Assembly: GCA_022578605.1 (NCBI GenBank)
Contig: MU394194.1
Span: forward strand, 1-17,323
Reading direction: 5' to 3'
Source of the DNA: Camillea tinctor
Taxonomy: Eukaryota; Ascomycota; Sordariomycetes; Xylariales; Xylariaceae
DNA: 17,323 nt
How positions within the stretch are numbered: the first letter of the stretch is position 1; each line of letters begins with the position of its first letter. Made by a program: the position numbers and the translations under genes. Positions 1-7,914 of the stretch are shown piece by piece. Under the pieces are notes generated by a model. The model made no database searches, had not been told where the DNA came from, and saw nothing but the letters and a program-made list of their open reading frames with translations.

Positions 1-75
1 GTGTCTGGTTTGTTGGTTCAGGGCGGGGCGGGCCACAAATACATCTGTTTATTTAATTATTTTTGGTTTTAATAT

Positions 76-103
76 CCCCCCCCCCCCCCCCCCCCCCTCC
101 CCC
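76..103. repeat. Poly-C homopolymer tract (C22, then T and C5)
   Basis: Positions 76-97 are an unbroken run of 22 C, followed by one T and five more C. It lies about 110 bases upstream of the first modelled gene. Such a run can form G-quadruplex or i-motif structures and is prone to polymerase slippage, so its true length in the genome is uncertain. No regulatory role can be shown from the sequence. Confidence 0.9.
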
Positions 104-214
104 TTGGTCTATTCCGGAAGGGAAAATTGCCTTATTATGGCTATACTATGTGTACGAACTTTTACTCCCGAGACACAATGACAAAAGTAAAAAGGAAATG
201 ATCATTACTTAATA

Positions 215-1018
215 ATGACAAATATTGACCCTCCTAATATCACAGTCCAGCCGGAGAAGCTCAGCCTCTACCTACCGGCGATGCAGTTCGGGATGGAGGG
301 CCACGGGCGGACCGACGAGATCGCGGTCTGTCAGTTCACGATGGAGCTGACCTCCTGGTGGTACAAGTACCGTCTCGCGCTCAATGGCCTCACCTACAGC
401 GGTCACTTCACCGCCGACGACGGCGTCTCGATCTACCAGCTGACCGCCTCAGCCGTCTTCCAGTACGAGAACAACAAGCCGAACCCCGGGAACGCGCAGC
501 CGTATGTGTGGAACATGTCCTCGTCTGTGATGGTGAGTCTTCAAGCATATTTGATATTATTAAGATACAATCACCCCCTCCCCCTTTCCATTTCCACCTT
601 CCACCCACCCTACTAACCTCCCCTACAGCTCGACAACAAGTCCCCCGTCTCCATCGCCAGCTCCGGGCCCTTCCAAGTCGCCGTCCCACCCAGCAACACC
701 AGCCTCACGTGGTCGCCGTGCTTCGACGGCGGCGAGGGCGAAGGCGACGCCAAGACCAAGCTCGTGTTCAGCATCACGGGGACGACGCGCGATACCACTG
801 AAGGCGGCAAGGGCCAGGGCAAGCTCGCCGACGGGCTCACTCTCGACTGGGATCTGGCCTGGCAGGAGTGCGTGCCCAACCGCGCGGTCAAGAATGCGTG
901 GGGCGATGAGCGTATTGATGATTGGCAGACGTGCGAGTATAGGGAGGCGCCTGGGAATGGGACGGTTGCGCAGGGCTTGCGGAGGGGGGTGGGGGGGCTG
1001 CCGCTGCCACCGCATTGA
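215..1018 (+). CDS. Unrecognised fungal protein, two exons (join 215..532, 629..1018; 235 aa)
   Basis: I do not recognise the family. Exon 1 opens at the ATG at 215 and ends before the donor GTGAGT at 533. The intron (533-628, 96 nt) has a TACTAAC branch site at 611-617 and a CTACAG acceptor. Exon 2 continues in frame (phase 0) to TGA at 1016-1018. Both exons are rich in G/C-ending codons, unlike the flanking DNA, which supports real coding. The protein has four cysteines (about residues 39, 137, 187, 208) and four N-glycosylation-type motifs (residues 8, 100, 129, 216), which would suit a secreted or surface protein. However, the modelled N-terminus has no signal peptide or membrane segment. 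A 5' exon could therefore lie upstream and the start at 215 is provisional; an in-frame TAA at 188-190 rules out simple extension. No neighbour suggests a function. Confidence 0.6.
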
Positions 1019-1716
1019 TGGGCGCAGGGAAGTTGCGGTTAGTGTATAGGGGTAGAGAGATATTTGGTGTATGTATACCTCGGTATGGTGCGTTTCGAGC
1101 CAGTTTGTAGTAGGATTGCTGCTACAACTAGTATTGTATATACCTACACATATATAGTTCGGATTTGGCAATAGATTTTCATGTGTATCTTTCGGGAAAT
1201 GGAATTACATTGTCGTCGTCACCTTTGGGATAAACAGATAAGAGAGGGTATATAAAGCCATCCGAACAGTATATAAGAGTAGCTAAACTCGAAATCAGAT
1301 TCAGTTTCTAGTAAGAATAAGCCTTCAGGCTATCATCCTGTGTATTTAATAACCCAACGGCGTCGTGGAAAGGGGAAGAATAAGAATGAAAAAAATAAAT
1401 GCTGGCAAGGTTATGCATAGGCGGAAGAACCTCAGAGCCGAGTTGATTATTGGGGTGCATGTTACTGTAGTAATAAGTTGTTCATCCATTCAAAGCTCTT
1501 CAGAACTAGGGCATTGTACTTGAAACGCTTATATTCAGAAAGATCGAAGTCTTGTATGTATGAGATAAGGAACTTCCACCACCCGACGAGGCTTAAATGC
1601 GTAATTAAAAAAAAAGAATTCATCAACACTGCTAGTTAATCCGTGTTTATATTGTAAGATTGCTTCTTCTTCGTAAATAAACGGGGGGCCTGCCTAAATA
1701 GAATAACAAACCTCGA
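1019..1716. other. Gene-free stretch downstream of the first gene
   Basis: No open frame with coding character is seen on either strand. It presumably holds the 3' untranslated region of the first gene and intergenic DNA. Base composition is near average, with short A and T runs, for example the A-run near 1607-1615. I find no RNA gene or repeat here. Confidence 0.5.
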
Positions 1717-2163
1717 TCAAGACGACCCATTCTTAGAGTAAACCTCAATCGTTCCGCAATCTTCCCTCGTAATCTTCGCGGTCAAGCGCGAAGCTGCCTG
1801 CTGCATGCCATCTACAGTATCCAGCACCATGCCCTCCTCCCACGCTGCGAGCCACACTATACGAGGGTGCGGTCTTGTTGCTATATGACTTCATGGCTTC
1901 GCCGGACCCTATAGATTGTGAGGGCATCCTCGGCTGTATCTTGAATGCCGTATATTTATTGGTACCTACCGTTGGTCAAGTCACGAAGTGCATCGTCTCC
2001 CGTTATCTCAAAGGAGAAATTCTCGCGACCGGATGAATCTATGGAACACTTGATATCTACTCGAGGTGTGAGGTCCTGGCACTCTGTGCCAACAGCGAGC
2101 GTGGCAAACGGGTCCAGTGCAAGAGTTGCGAGGATAGCGATAGCACTGATGCTGGCAAAATGC
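1717..2163 (-). pseudogene. Partial or decayed gene, possibly a DUF3176-type membrane protein (exons 2163..1970 and 1880..1717)
   Basis: On the minus strand an open frame from 2163 to 1970 starts right after a good acceptor (branch GCTAATAC, then TGTAG). It encodes a hydrophobic stretch with ILATLALDPFATLAV, followed by a hydrophilic domain with two cysteines. It ends at a GTAGGT donor (1969). Joining to 1880 across an 89-nt intron (acceptor CATATAG) keeps the frame and adds a helix-like segment with DTVDGMQQAASRLTAKI, then TGA at 1719-1717. About 118 residues are visible. The LALDPF element after a membrane helix recalls ascomycete DUF3176 proteins, which are usually several hundred residues long; the two pieces would be their middle and C-terminal parts. 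No start exon with a matching reading phase was found upstream, so I regard it as a fragment. It could instead be a small secreted protein whose first exon I missed. The family assignment is from memory and weak. Confidence 0.4.
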
Positions 2164-2904
2164 CTACATGTTGTGTATTAGCATGGGCACTCTTCTTATT
2201 ACGAGCATAATTCGATGGTTACTAGCATAAACCGTGGCCTGATAAGAAGTGTTGAGAGGATGCATGCGCATGAGTACTATGTAGGTGCAGGTAGTAAGTA
2301 GATAGACTTATAAAAGGGGCAGGGCATGACAGCTGGTGCTCAGCTGTAAGTTACATCATAAGCCCATAAGCCCATAGGCAATGTTCTGCCGGCAGAACCC
2401 CACACCACCACTCACCGCTCTGGTGGGGGAAAAGCTACAAAACCCCAAGTGGGTCTCTCATCTTCTCTGCCCCTCTCTCTCTCTCTCTCTTCCTTTTTCC
2501 TTTCTTCAAACTTACCTTGCAAGCCCCGAGATGGCTCATAAATCGTTGAGGGGAGAACGGGAGACCTGCATTGCACATAGCGGTGTTGACTGTTCTTTGG
2601 TGATGCCTCTGGTATTCCGACTTGTGTAATTTTTGATATTTATTTTCTTCGCATATTCGTTATGTTCGTCAGGGCGTATGGTGTCATGAGGAAGATGCTT
2701 TTTTTTTCCCCTCTCACATGCGTGACGATATTCTGGACAATGAATCAGCTCAACTTAGCATAGTACCGCATAGAAGCTTTCCACTCCACCCTAGTCAAGA
2801 ACCATTTCTGATCGCGTTCTTAGGCTAGCCATACGAAATCAGTCTATTTTCACATCTAGATCTATAGCTTCACATCAAGTCATTCTACTATTTCCGAGGT
2901 GTGC
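2164..2904. other. Gene-free stretch between the gene fragment and the transporter promoter
   Basis: A TATAAAA box at 2309-2315 and an ATG-started frame at 2381-2629 (82 codons) are present. The frame runs through the CT microsatellite (giving Leu-Ser repeats) and resembles no protein I know, so I do not call it a gene. A small tandem duplication of AGCCCATA lies at 2361-2376. Nothing else is evident. Confidence 0.5.
2473..2490. repeat. (CT)9 microsatellite
   Basis: Nine perfect CT units lie at 2473-2490, inside a longer pyrimidine-rich tract that runs to about 2510. Pyrimidine tracts are common upstream of fungal transcription starts, but this one is about 600 bases from the next ATG. It is likely length-variable between strains. 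Confidence 0.85.
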
Positions 2905-2939
2905 TCGGAGCTCCGAACTGAGAGCAACCCACTATAAAA
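2905..2939 (+). promoter_or_regulatory. Promoter-like pair: palindromic CGG-N4-CCG site and TATA box upstream of the MFS gene
   Basis: A perfect 12-bp palindrome, TCGGAGCTCCGA, lies at 2905-2916. Paired CGG triplets in inverted orientation are the general recognition form of fungal Zn(II)2Cys6 transcription factors. A TATAAAA box follows at 2933-2939, about 170 bases before the transporter ATG at 3109. The order and spacing suit a regulated promoter for that gene. The factor cannot be identified, and a single 12-bp palindrome could occur by chance. Confidence 0.4.
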
Positions 2940-3070
2940 TCCACACTTGGGTACTATGTTGGATATTCCCATCAGTTTATTTCCCTAGCGGTCAATATAG
3001 GCTTCTCTTCACCTACTTTCTTTCAAGGCCATCTATTCTCAGCTCTGTACTCAAGTTTTGTCTTTGGGGT

Positions 3071-3190
3071 ATGCTTACTCCAGTTTGTTATTATCAAACG
3101 GATGCACCATGTCTGAAGCATCTCCCTCACCGCCAAGACCTTCTCTGGCAGCAACGACGAGACGCTCCGGCCCATTCCAATGGATCCTAG
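3071..3190 (+). promoter_or_regulatory. Two upstream ORFs overlapping the start of the MFS gene (3071..3190 and 3102..3116)
   Basis: Two ATGs precede the transporter start at 3109. The one at 3102 opens a four-codon frame (M-H-H-V) ending at TGA 3114-3116. The one at 3071 opens a 39-codon frame ending at TAG 3188-3190. Both overlap the main start in other frames, so scanning ribosomes that used them would bypass the main ATG. If transcription starts just downstream of the TATA box at 2933, both lie in the leader. If it starts after about 3102, neither matters. No function of the encoded peptides is suggested. Confidence 0.4.
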
Positions 3191-4756
3191 AAGAACTAGG
3201 GTTGGCTTCAATATATTCCTCGTCGCATGATGTCAAGCTTCTCTTCCTACAGCGCTTTGTGCGCATGTTCGCATACGGCATCTCAACCCTTATTCTCGTT
3301 GCATACCTCGACGCCTTAGACATAGGCAAGACCCAAATCGGCCTGTTTATGACCCTCACCTTAATCGGCGATACGTGTATCAGCTTTTTCTTGACCCTAG
3401 TTGCCGATGCTCTAGGTCGAAAAGCCATCCTGGCCCTCGGTGCTCTACTTATGACTGCTAGTGGTATCATCTTTGCCTTGTCAGGCACATATTGGGTTCT
3501 ACTTTTGGCTGCTGTTATTGGAGTCATTAGCCCAAGGTAAAGGATCATTACAACTCTCTGGGTTATTTACAAGCTAGCAAGATACTGATACGATCATGTC
3601 TATGTAGCGGTAACGAAATTGGTCCTTTTCGTGCTATTGAGGAGAGCATCGTGGCGCAATTAACCGAGCCTTTGCGCAGAAGCGATGTATACGCTTGGTA
3701 CAACTTGTTCGGCCTTGGCGGTACCGCCTGCGGTTTCATTACATGTGGATGGGTCCTCCAATACTTCAAGGACTCGCTCAAATGGGACATTATATACTCG
3801 TATCGCATCATATATGCAGGTTATGCTGCTATAGGTCTGCTAAAGCTCGTCCTGTCCCTCTTGTTGAGCCATTCAGTCGAGTCTGAAAAGAAGCAACATC
3901 AGAAGATTCGAGGACGTGATGAAGAAAGGACGCCGCTGCTAAACAATCGAGAAAATATGACCCCCAAAATACAACAGAGCGGTATTCGACGATTTCTTCC
4001 TGATGTTGCTAAGGAAAGTGTTCCCACCGTCGTCAATCTATGTCTACTTTTCGCTCTCGACTCATTCGGGTCAGGACTTGCGCCAATGTAAGAAATACCA
4101 AATTCGCCAGTCTGTTTCTATTATTGCTAATCATTATTGTGAAGGTCCTGGATAACGTATTTCTTCCGATCTGTGTACAACATTGATGAAGGAAAGTTAG
4201 GCAGTATTTTCTTCGCTGCACAGATTCTAGCAGCGTGTTCCATGATCGTGGCATCTTCGCTTGCAAAGAGATTTGGCAATGTCAATGTACGTCAAGACGA
4301 AACATCCCACTCCATCTCCTTTAGCCGTGTCTCCCTTACAGGCTGATATTAGACTAACATATTAATCAGACAATGGTTTTTACGCATCTGCCTTCCCAAA
4401 TCTTCCGGGCTTTGGTTCCCATCCCAAACGATGTCCACCCAGCATTGCTCTTCTGCTTCCTCAATTTCTCCACACAATCCATGGATAGTGGCCCGCGTTC
4501 TGCCTTTCTAGCCACCATTGTTCTCCCGGCCGAGAGAACGGCTGTGATGGGCACGGTCAATGTCGTTAAGACCACGGCCTCGAGCCTCGGACCGATTCTC
4601 ACCGGATACCTGGTCGACCACAACCTCTTCTGGCTCTGCTTCGTGGGATCCGGGTCTCTAAAGGCTCTATACGATGTGGGTCTGTTGGTATTTTTCAAGA
4701 ACAAAGAGAGGGAGAGGGCGAAGGCCGAGCAGGAGAGAACGCACGCAAATGAATAA
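3109..4756 (+). CDS. MFS transporter, 12 TM, four exons (join 3109..3536, 3608..4087, 4145..4286, 4370..4756; 478 aa)
   Basis: A major facilitator superfamily permease of the plasma or an internal membrane; the substrate is unknown. About 12 hydrophobic segments are visible in two sets of six, separated by a charged loop (about residues 240-300). A motif-A-like element, ADALGRK, lies between TM2 and TM3 at 99-105. SPSGNEIGPF at 141-150, at the end of TM4, is a hallmark I associate with one family of fungal MFS proteins. The three introns (3537-3607, 4088-4144, 4287-4369) have GTAAAG, GTAAGA and GTACGT donors; the last has a CTAAC branch site. All joins keep frame, and the first falls inside the SPSGNEIGPF motif. 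The ATG at 3109 is the first in frame; upstream only non-ATG codons extend the frame. The C-terminus is a charged tail ending in HANE. Length and topology are those of a complete, intact permease. It is convergent with the 7-TM gene downstream. Confidence 0.9.
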
Positions 4757-5396
4757 CGACATAATTTGGACGATTGTTAAGATAAGCAGATGTAGCGGTC
4801 GCGATATGGGCATGTTTATGTCTATCCGATGTCGAACCCAGAAAACACTTCTAACAGCATTCATTTGTATTAGTGGTATGTATGTTTAAAAAGTATAAAG
4901 CTGCCACCAATATAATATAAAAAACTATAATAATTAATGCGCGCACTTTTAGAAACGATAAAGCAAAGCTTCATAATAAAGTATATAAAAAGCTTCTTTT
5001 TCTTATTTTCAAAATCGTTACTAAGCATCCCATTTTATTTACTTTTTCCCCTACTTTATATTATTGCTTACTATCGTGATAAAATGCCATTGTGAATTTA
5101 ACAAAAATCAGGGCTATAAGCTTCATCAAAGAGATAATGTGATAAGCCTTATCATTTTCGATTTCGAAGAGGAGCTATGAAAATCATCTCCTTCTAGACT
5201 TTTTACTATGCTACACTAAAGATATCTAGGTTGAAAGGCAAGTTGCACTCCCCTATAATAACAGATGAATTGACCATCTTTTCCATACAGGACCTATCAT
5301 GTCATTCCCAGTGATGATGGTAGTATATTTTTGAGCTCCATTATTGAACTAGAGATAGTGGAGACCCCCTATCCTTAGCTGTATAGTGCTATGAGG
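4757..5396. other. AT-rich, gene-free intergenic stretch with a small inverted repeat
   Basis: From about 4885 to 5100 the DNA is clearly more AT-rich than its surroundings and has the same texture (AAGCTT, GCTTA, TATTATT) as the large AT block at the right end, so it may be a small relic of mutated repeat DNA. At 5140-5154 there is a 7-bp inverted repeat (TGATAAG, one-base spacer, CTTATCA). No gene is seen on either strand. Confidence 0.45.
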
Positions 5397-5420
5397 GACT
5401 AGGGACTATAGTCCCTAGTC
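5397..5420. repeat. Perfect 24-bp palindrome
   Basis: The sequence reads identically on both strands over 24 bases with no spacer; the half-site is GACTAGGGACTA. Within each half the GACTA/GGGAC elements are themselves repeated. It lies in gene-free DNA between the two convergent membrane-protein genes. It could be a dimeric protein-binding site, the joined ends of a deleted transposon, or a cruciform-forming relic. It is not a typical terminator, as no T-run follows. Confidence 0.85.
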
Positions 5421-5893
5421 TACGACACCCAACCATCATACTGTTTGTTTCTAAGAAGTCATAGATAGAAACTGCGCAAATAAATGTATTGATCTATATA
5501 GTGCTGATGCTGACACGCCACAAAAAGGAAGAAACTCCTGCCAACTTGTAAAGCAACGCAATCCATATATACACAGAGTTGTGGTTCCAAGTTTCACTAG
5601 TCCCCACAACATTATTATCAAAGAAAATTTCATATAACTCGAATCTTGTCTTATAAAACCTCGTCTGAAAAGAAACCGCATGCCAAAGGCCGAGATTTTG
5701 ATATGTCAAAATATGGATGCTTTAAAATTTCATCTTACGACACCAGTCGTCACAAGGATCATTTATCTCGTTGCATAGAATTATACCTTAGATGTGTTTG
5801 CAACACGATGATGTTACTGTTTCATCTTTGCCGGCGCAGCGGCATCACTTCTTCATCGTATATCTTCTGCCAGGACAAGTCATTATTGATGTG

Positions 5894-6028
5894 TCAAGCG
5901 AGCTCGATATCATTAGTGATGTTGATGCCAGGCCTAGAAGCAGGAAATGACAGGTCTATCGAAATATTGACAGTATGTGAATCACTCTGATATAAGTCGT
6001 CGACACCCTTGTAATTGTAGCTATTGCT
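5894..6028 (-). other. In-frame continuation of the 7-TM gene beyond its stop codon (44 codons, then TGA)
   Basis: Directly after the TGA at 6031-6029, the same frame stays open for 44 codons and ends at TGA 5896-5894. The residues are those of a polar tail. They end in SRPGINITNDIELA, which closely resembles the usual C-terminus of fungal rhodopsin-domain proteins as I know them. Three readings are possible: a recent nonsense mutation (for example CGA to TGA) shortened the tail; the stop is read through; or an intron from a GTGAAG donor at 6032 to a pyrimidine-rich acceptor ending at 5934 (99 nt) removes the stop and joins in frame to PGINITNDIELA. The intron reading is attractive because the acceptor is good, but the skipped codons also look like genuine tail. 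Confidence 0.55.
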
Positions 6029-7155
6029 TCACTTGGCCGGTTCCATACTATGCGGGTCGCTAACAATTCGGCGGTAGATGACCCTGTATATTGGAATGGA
6101 GGCAACTAAAATCCCGACGGTGAGCTCCAAAACCGAACAAAGTCCTGCAGGGATTGTTGTCCCTATATTTAGAGGGTTAGGATGATGTACAAGCATAAGT
6201 AGTGAAAGAGGCGTATGGGTAAAACATTGAAATCGCCTTACAGTTTCCATTAACAGCATCGACCTGTAGCGTGTAGGCGAGGCGTACACTGCATACAATA
6301 CAAGCACTAGAGTAAGACAGAGGCGTTAGTCAAGATGGAAGAAGGCAGAAGAAACAGGAGTCAACTTGCCCGCCACCCATCCCGAAGGTAAAAATTATGA
6401 GTTTCTTCCTTTGGGGTGATATTTGTAAGTTCATAACAGGTCTCACTGGCATAAATAGAATTATGAAATCAGTTATAATGTTGGCGATGTTAATGGTTAG
6501 CACTAGAATGTTGAATTGTATGCATCGGCCTTCAACGGTGTCGTCCCAAGTCGACCGGATAGGCATGCACCTGAAGATAGTGCCGAACGTTGCTGCGAAG
6601 ACCCATGCAATTATGAAGGCGTCAACGGTCCAGAGACAGTAGTGGAAGCGACGAGATGGGAATATAGATCCGTAGAGGGCTAGGATACTAAGTTTAATGA
6701 AACCGACGGCAGGATTGTAAGCGGCCTCGGCAAGAAGGGTGAACTATTTAGTCTTTAGCATGTTTCTGAGCAGAAGTTGGGAAGAGGTGGAATAATCGAT
6801 CAACTTACAATTTGAAGTCTGCGAGGATCTATGTTATAGACATGCTCTGCGCCCCCATACTTGGTAACTACGCCCAACAATATGTTGAAGATTAAAGTGA
6901 ATACCTAGTCAGATAGAGTCAATCTCCCATTTTATTTGGTAGGGTTAGAAGACATACCCAGGCGCCGATAATTAGCCAGTCACTCAAATCGAGTCGTAGG
7001 CGTTTATAAGTCATATGCCGGGCGATAAGTCGGACGATGACGAAGATCGTGGCCGCAGAAGCGCAGATGGATACATAGATTATTATATTAGGAGTCAAGT
7101 CAGCATCTCCGTGAGCTATCGTGTACGCCAACTCGTCAGCGGTCGCATTACGCAT
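6029..7155 (-). CDS. Fungal rhodopsin-domain (SAT4-type) 7-TM protein, five exons (7155..6958, 6904..6809, 6743..6370, 6306..6242, 6162..6029; 288 aa)
   Basis: A seven-helix integral membrane protein of the large ascomycete 'rhodopsin domain' family. Members are often annotated as putative receptors, but the biochemical role of most is unknown. Helices lie at about residues 24-46, 58-82, 99-125, 130-155, 170-195, 210-235 and 245-275. Family landmarks are DWLIIGAW (59-66), YNPAVGFIKLSIL (107-119), RCIQFN before TM5, GACIVCSVRLAYT in TM6, and ELTVGILVASIPIYR in TM7. The introns are 53, 65, 63 and 79 nt; the third uses a GC donor. The N-terminus is short and outward-facing, with one N-glycosylation motif (NAT, residues 3-5), and lacks a CFEM domain. 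The ATG at 7155 suits the family start, and a TATATAA at 7300-7294 on this strand could be its promoter. The helical core is intact, but the tail is unusually short: TGA at 6031 is followed by in-frame family-like sequence. Confidence 0.88.
6307..6369 (-). other. GC-AG intron 3 of the 7-TM gene
   Basis: The donor is GG|GCAAGT (6369-6364), so the intron begins with GC instead of GT. It has a CTAAC branch site and ends CTCTAG at 6307. No GT donor nearby gives the right frame. Splicing here restores GACIVCSVRLAYT in TM6, the expected family sequence, whereas the other frame of exon 4 does not fit the family. GC-AG introns are a known minor class in fungi, with a donor that otherwise follows consensus, as here. 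Confidence 0.8.
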
Positions 7156-7750
7156 GATGACTGAAAGATGCTGGATGCACTAGTTCGCAAACTAAAACAA
7201 AATATTTGCTGAGTTGGCCCCGCGGTTCTAACTGAACGGGTGAAGAGGTATTCAGGTGTGAAATATAAACATAAAACGTTCCTCTACCATTTCTTATATA
7301 GAAGGAATTTACGATTGGACCCAGGGAGTAATCACGCATAGCCTTGTCGCTTCCAATGAGGCTTCAGTCATGTAACCTAACCTCGTGGATATGTAGGTTT
7401 CGACTAGAGGGGGTGTCCTAGAAGAGGATACATCAATAACATTGAAGCAAAATGTAACCTCCGATTACATTCCTAATACAACACAGTGTGTAAGAGCTGA
7501 GGGCTGAGGAAAAAGAAGGAAAGAAAAAGAAAGCACGGATAGTCCGGCAAGGAACTGTGCAATCCGATAAAGCGGCTGGCCTGTCCCCAAGTGCAGTATA
7601 TCGGAAGTATGTGAGGCTGTCTCATAGCTAGAATGAAGGCGAAGCTCTGAGGAATACATCGAATATGAAGGGGAATCTAGGTACGTGGTACATGCAATGA
7701 TACCCACGAATTATACGGAGCATGCACATGTGGAGCAAAAGACATATGCC

Positions 7751-7768
7751 AATTGCCTTTTGGCAATT
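7751..7768. repeat. Small hairpin (7-bp arms, 4-base loop)
   Basis: AATTGCC at 7751-7757 and GGCAATT at 7762-7768 are exact reverse complements around TTTT. It lies 12 bases from the larger inverted repeat starting at 7780. It is short enough to be chance, and no terminator function can be claimed in a fungal genome. Confidence 0.6.
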
Positions 7769-7779
7769 AGCTCTTATAC

Positions 7780-7880
7780 AGTCCGTGACAACACATTACA
7801 TACCATAAATACTCTTTAAGGCTTATCCCGTGTGCCCAATAACTTATCATTCTTGATAAATGAGCGTGTTGTCGTGGACT
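7780..7880. repeat. Imperfect 15-bp inverted repeats bounding a 101-bp segment (possible MITE relic)
   Basis: AGTCCGTGACAACAC at 7780-7794 and GTGTTGTCGTGGACT at 7866-7880 are reverse complements at 13 of 15 positions; the two mismatches are adjacent and of transition type. The 71-bp interior contains a smaller hairpin (TTATCA, TTCT, TGATAA). Terminal inverted repeats around a non-coding core of about 100 bp fit a miniature transposable element. No target-site duplication is obvious, and there are no other copies in the window. A structured transcript is an alternative. Confidence 0.45.
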
Positions 7881-7884
7881 CTTA

Positions 7885-7914
7885 GCCGCAGTCAGCCTCA
7901 GATGGCCGCAGTCA
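7885..7914. repeat. Short direct repeat, 10 bp at 20-bp spacing
   Basis: GCCGCAGTCA occurs at 7885-7894 and again at 7905-7914, exactly two helical turns apart, immediately right of the 101-bp inverted-repeat segment. It could be a paired protein-binding site or a tandem duplication. Its closeness to the inverted repeat may or may not be meaningful. Confidence 0.55.

Noticed and set aside
358..1171. Long frames in other phases and on the opposite strand of the first gene
   Set aside because: They are shadows of GC-rich coding DNA: Arg/Pro/Ser-rich products that ignore the clear intron at 533-628.
2381..2629. An 82-codon frame after a TATA box
   Set aside because: It runs through a CT microsatellite, giving Leu-Ser repeats, and shows no domain or conserved feature. 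The TATA box alone is not enough to call a gene.
4780..4860. A GGTTCGA-like element on the minus strand, considered as a tRNA B box
   Set aside because: No matching A box, acceptor stem or anticodon arm can be drawn around it.
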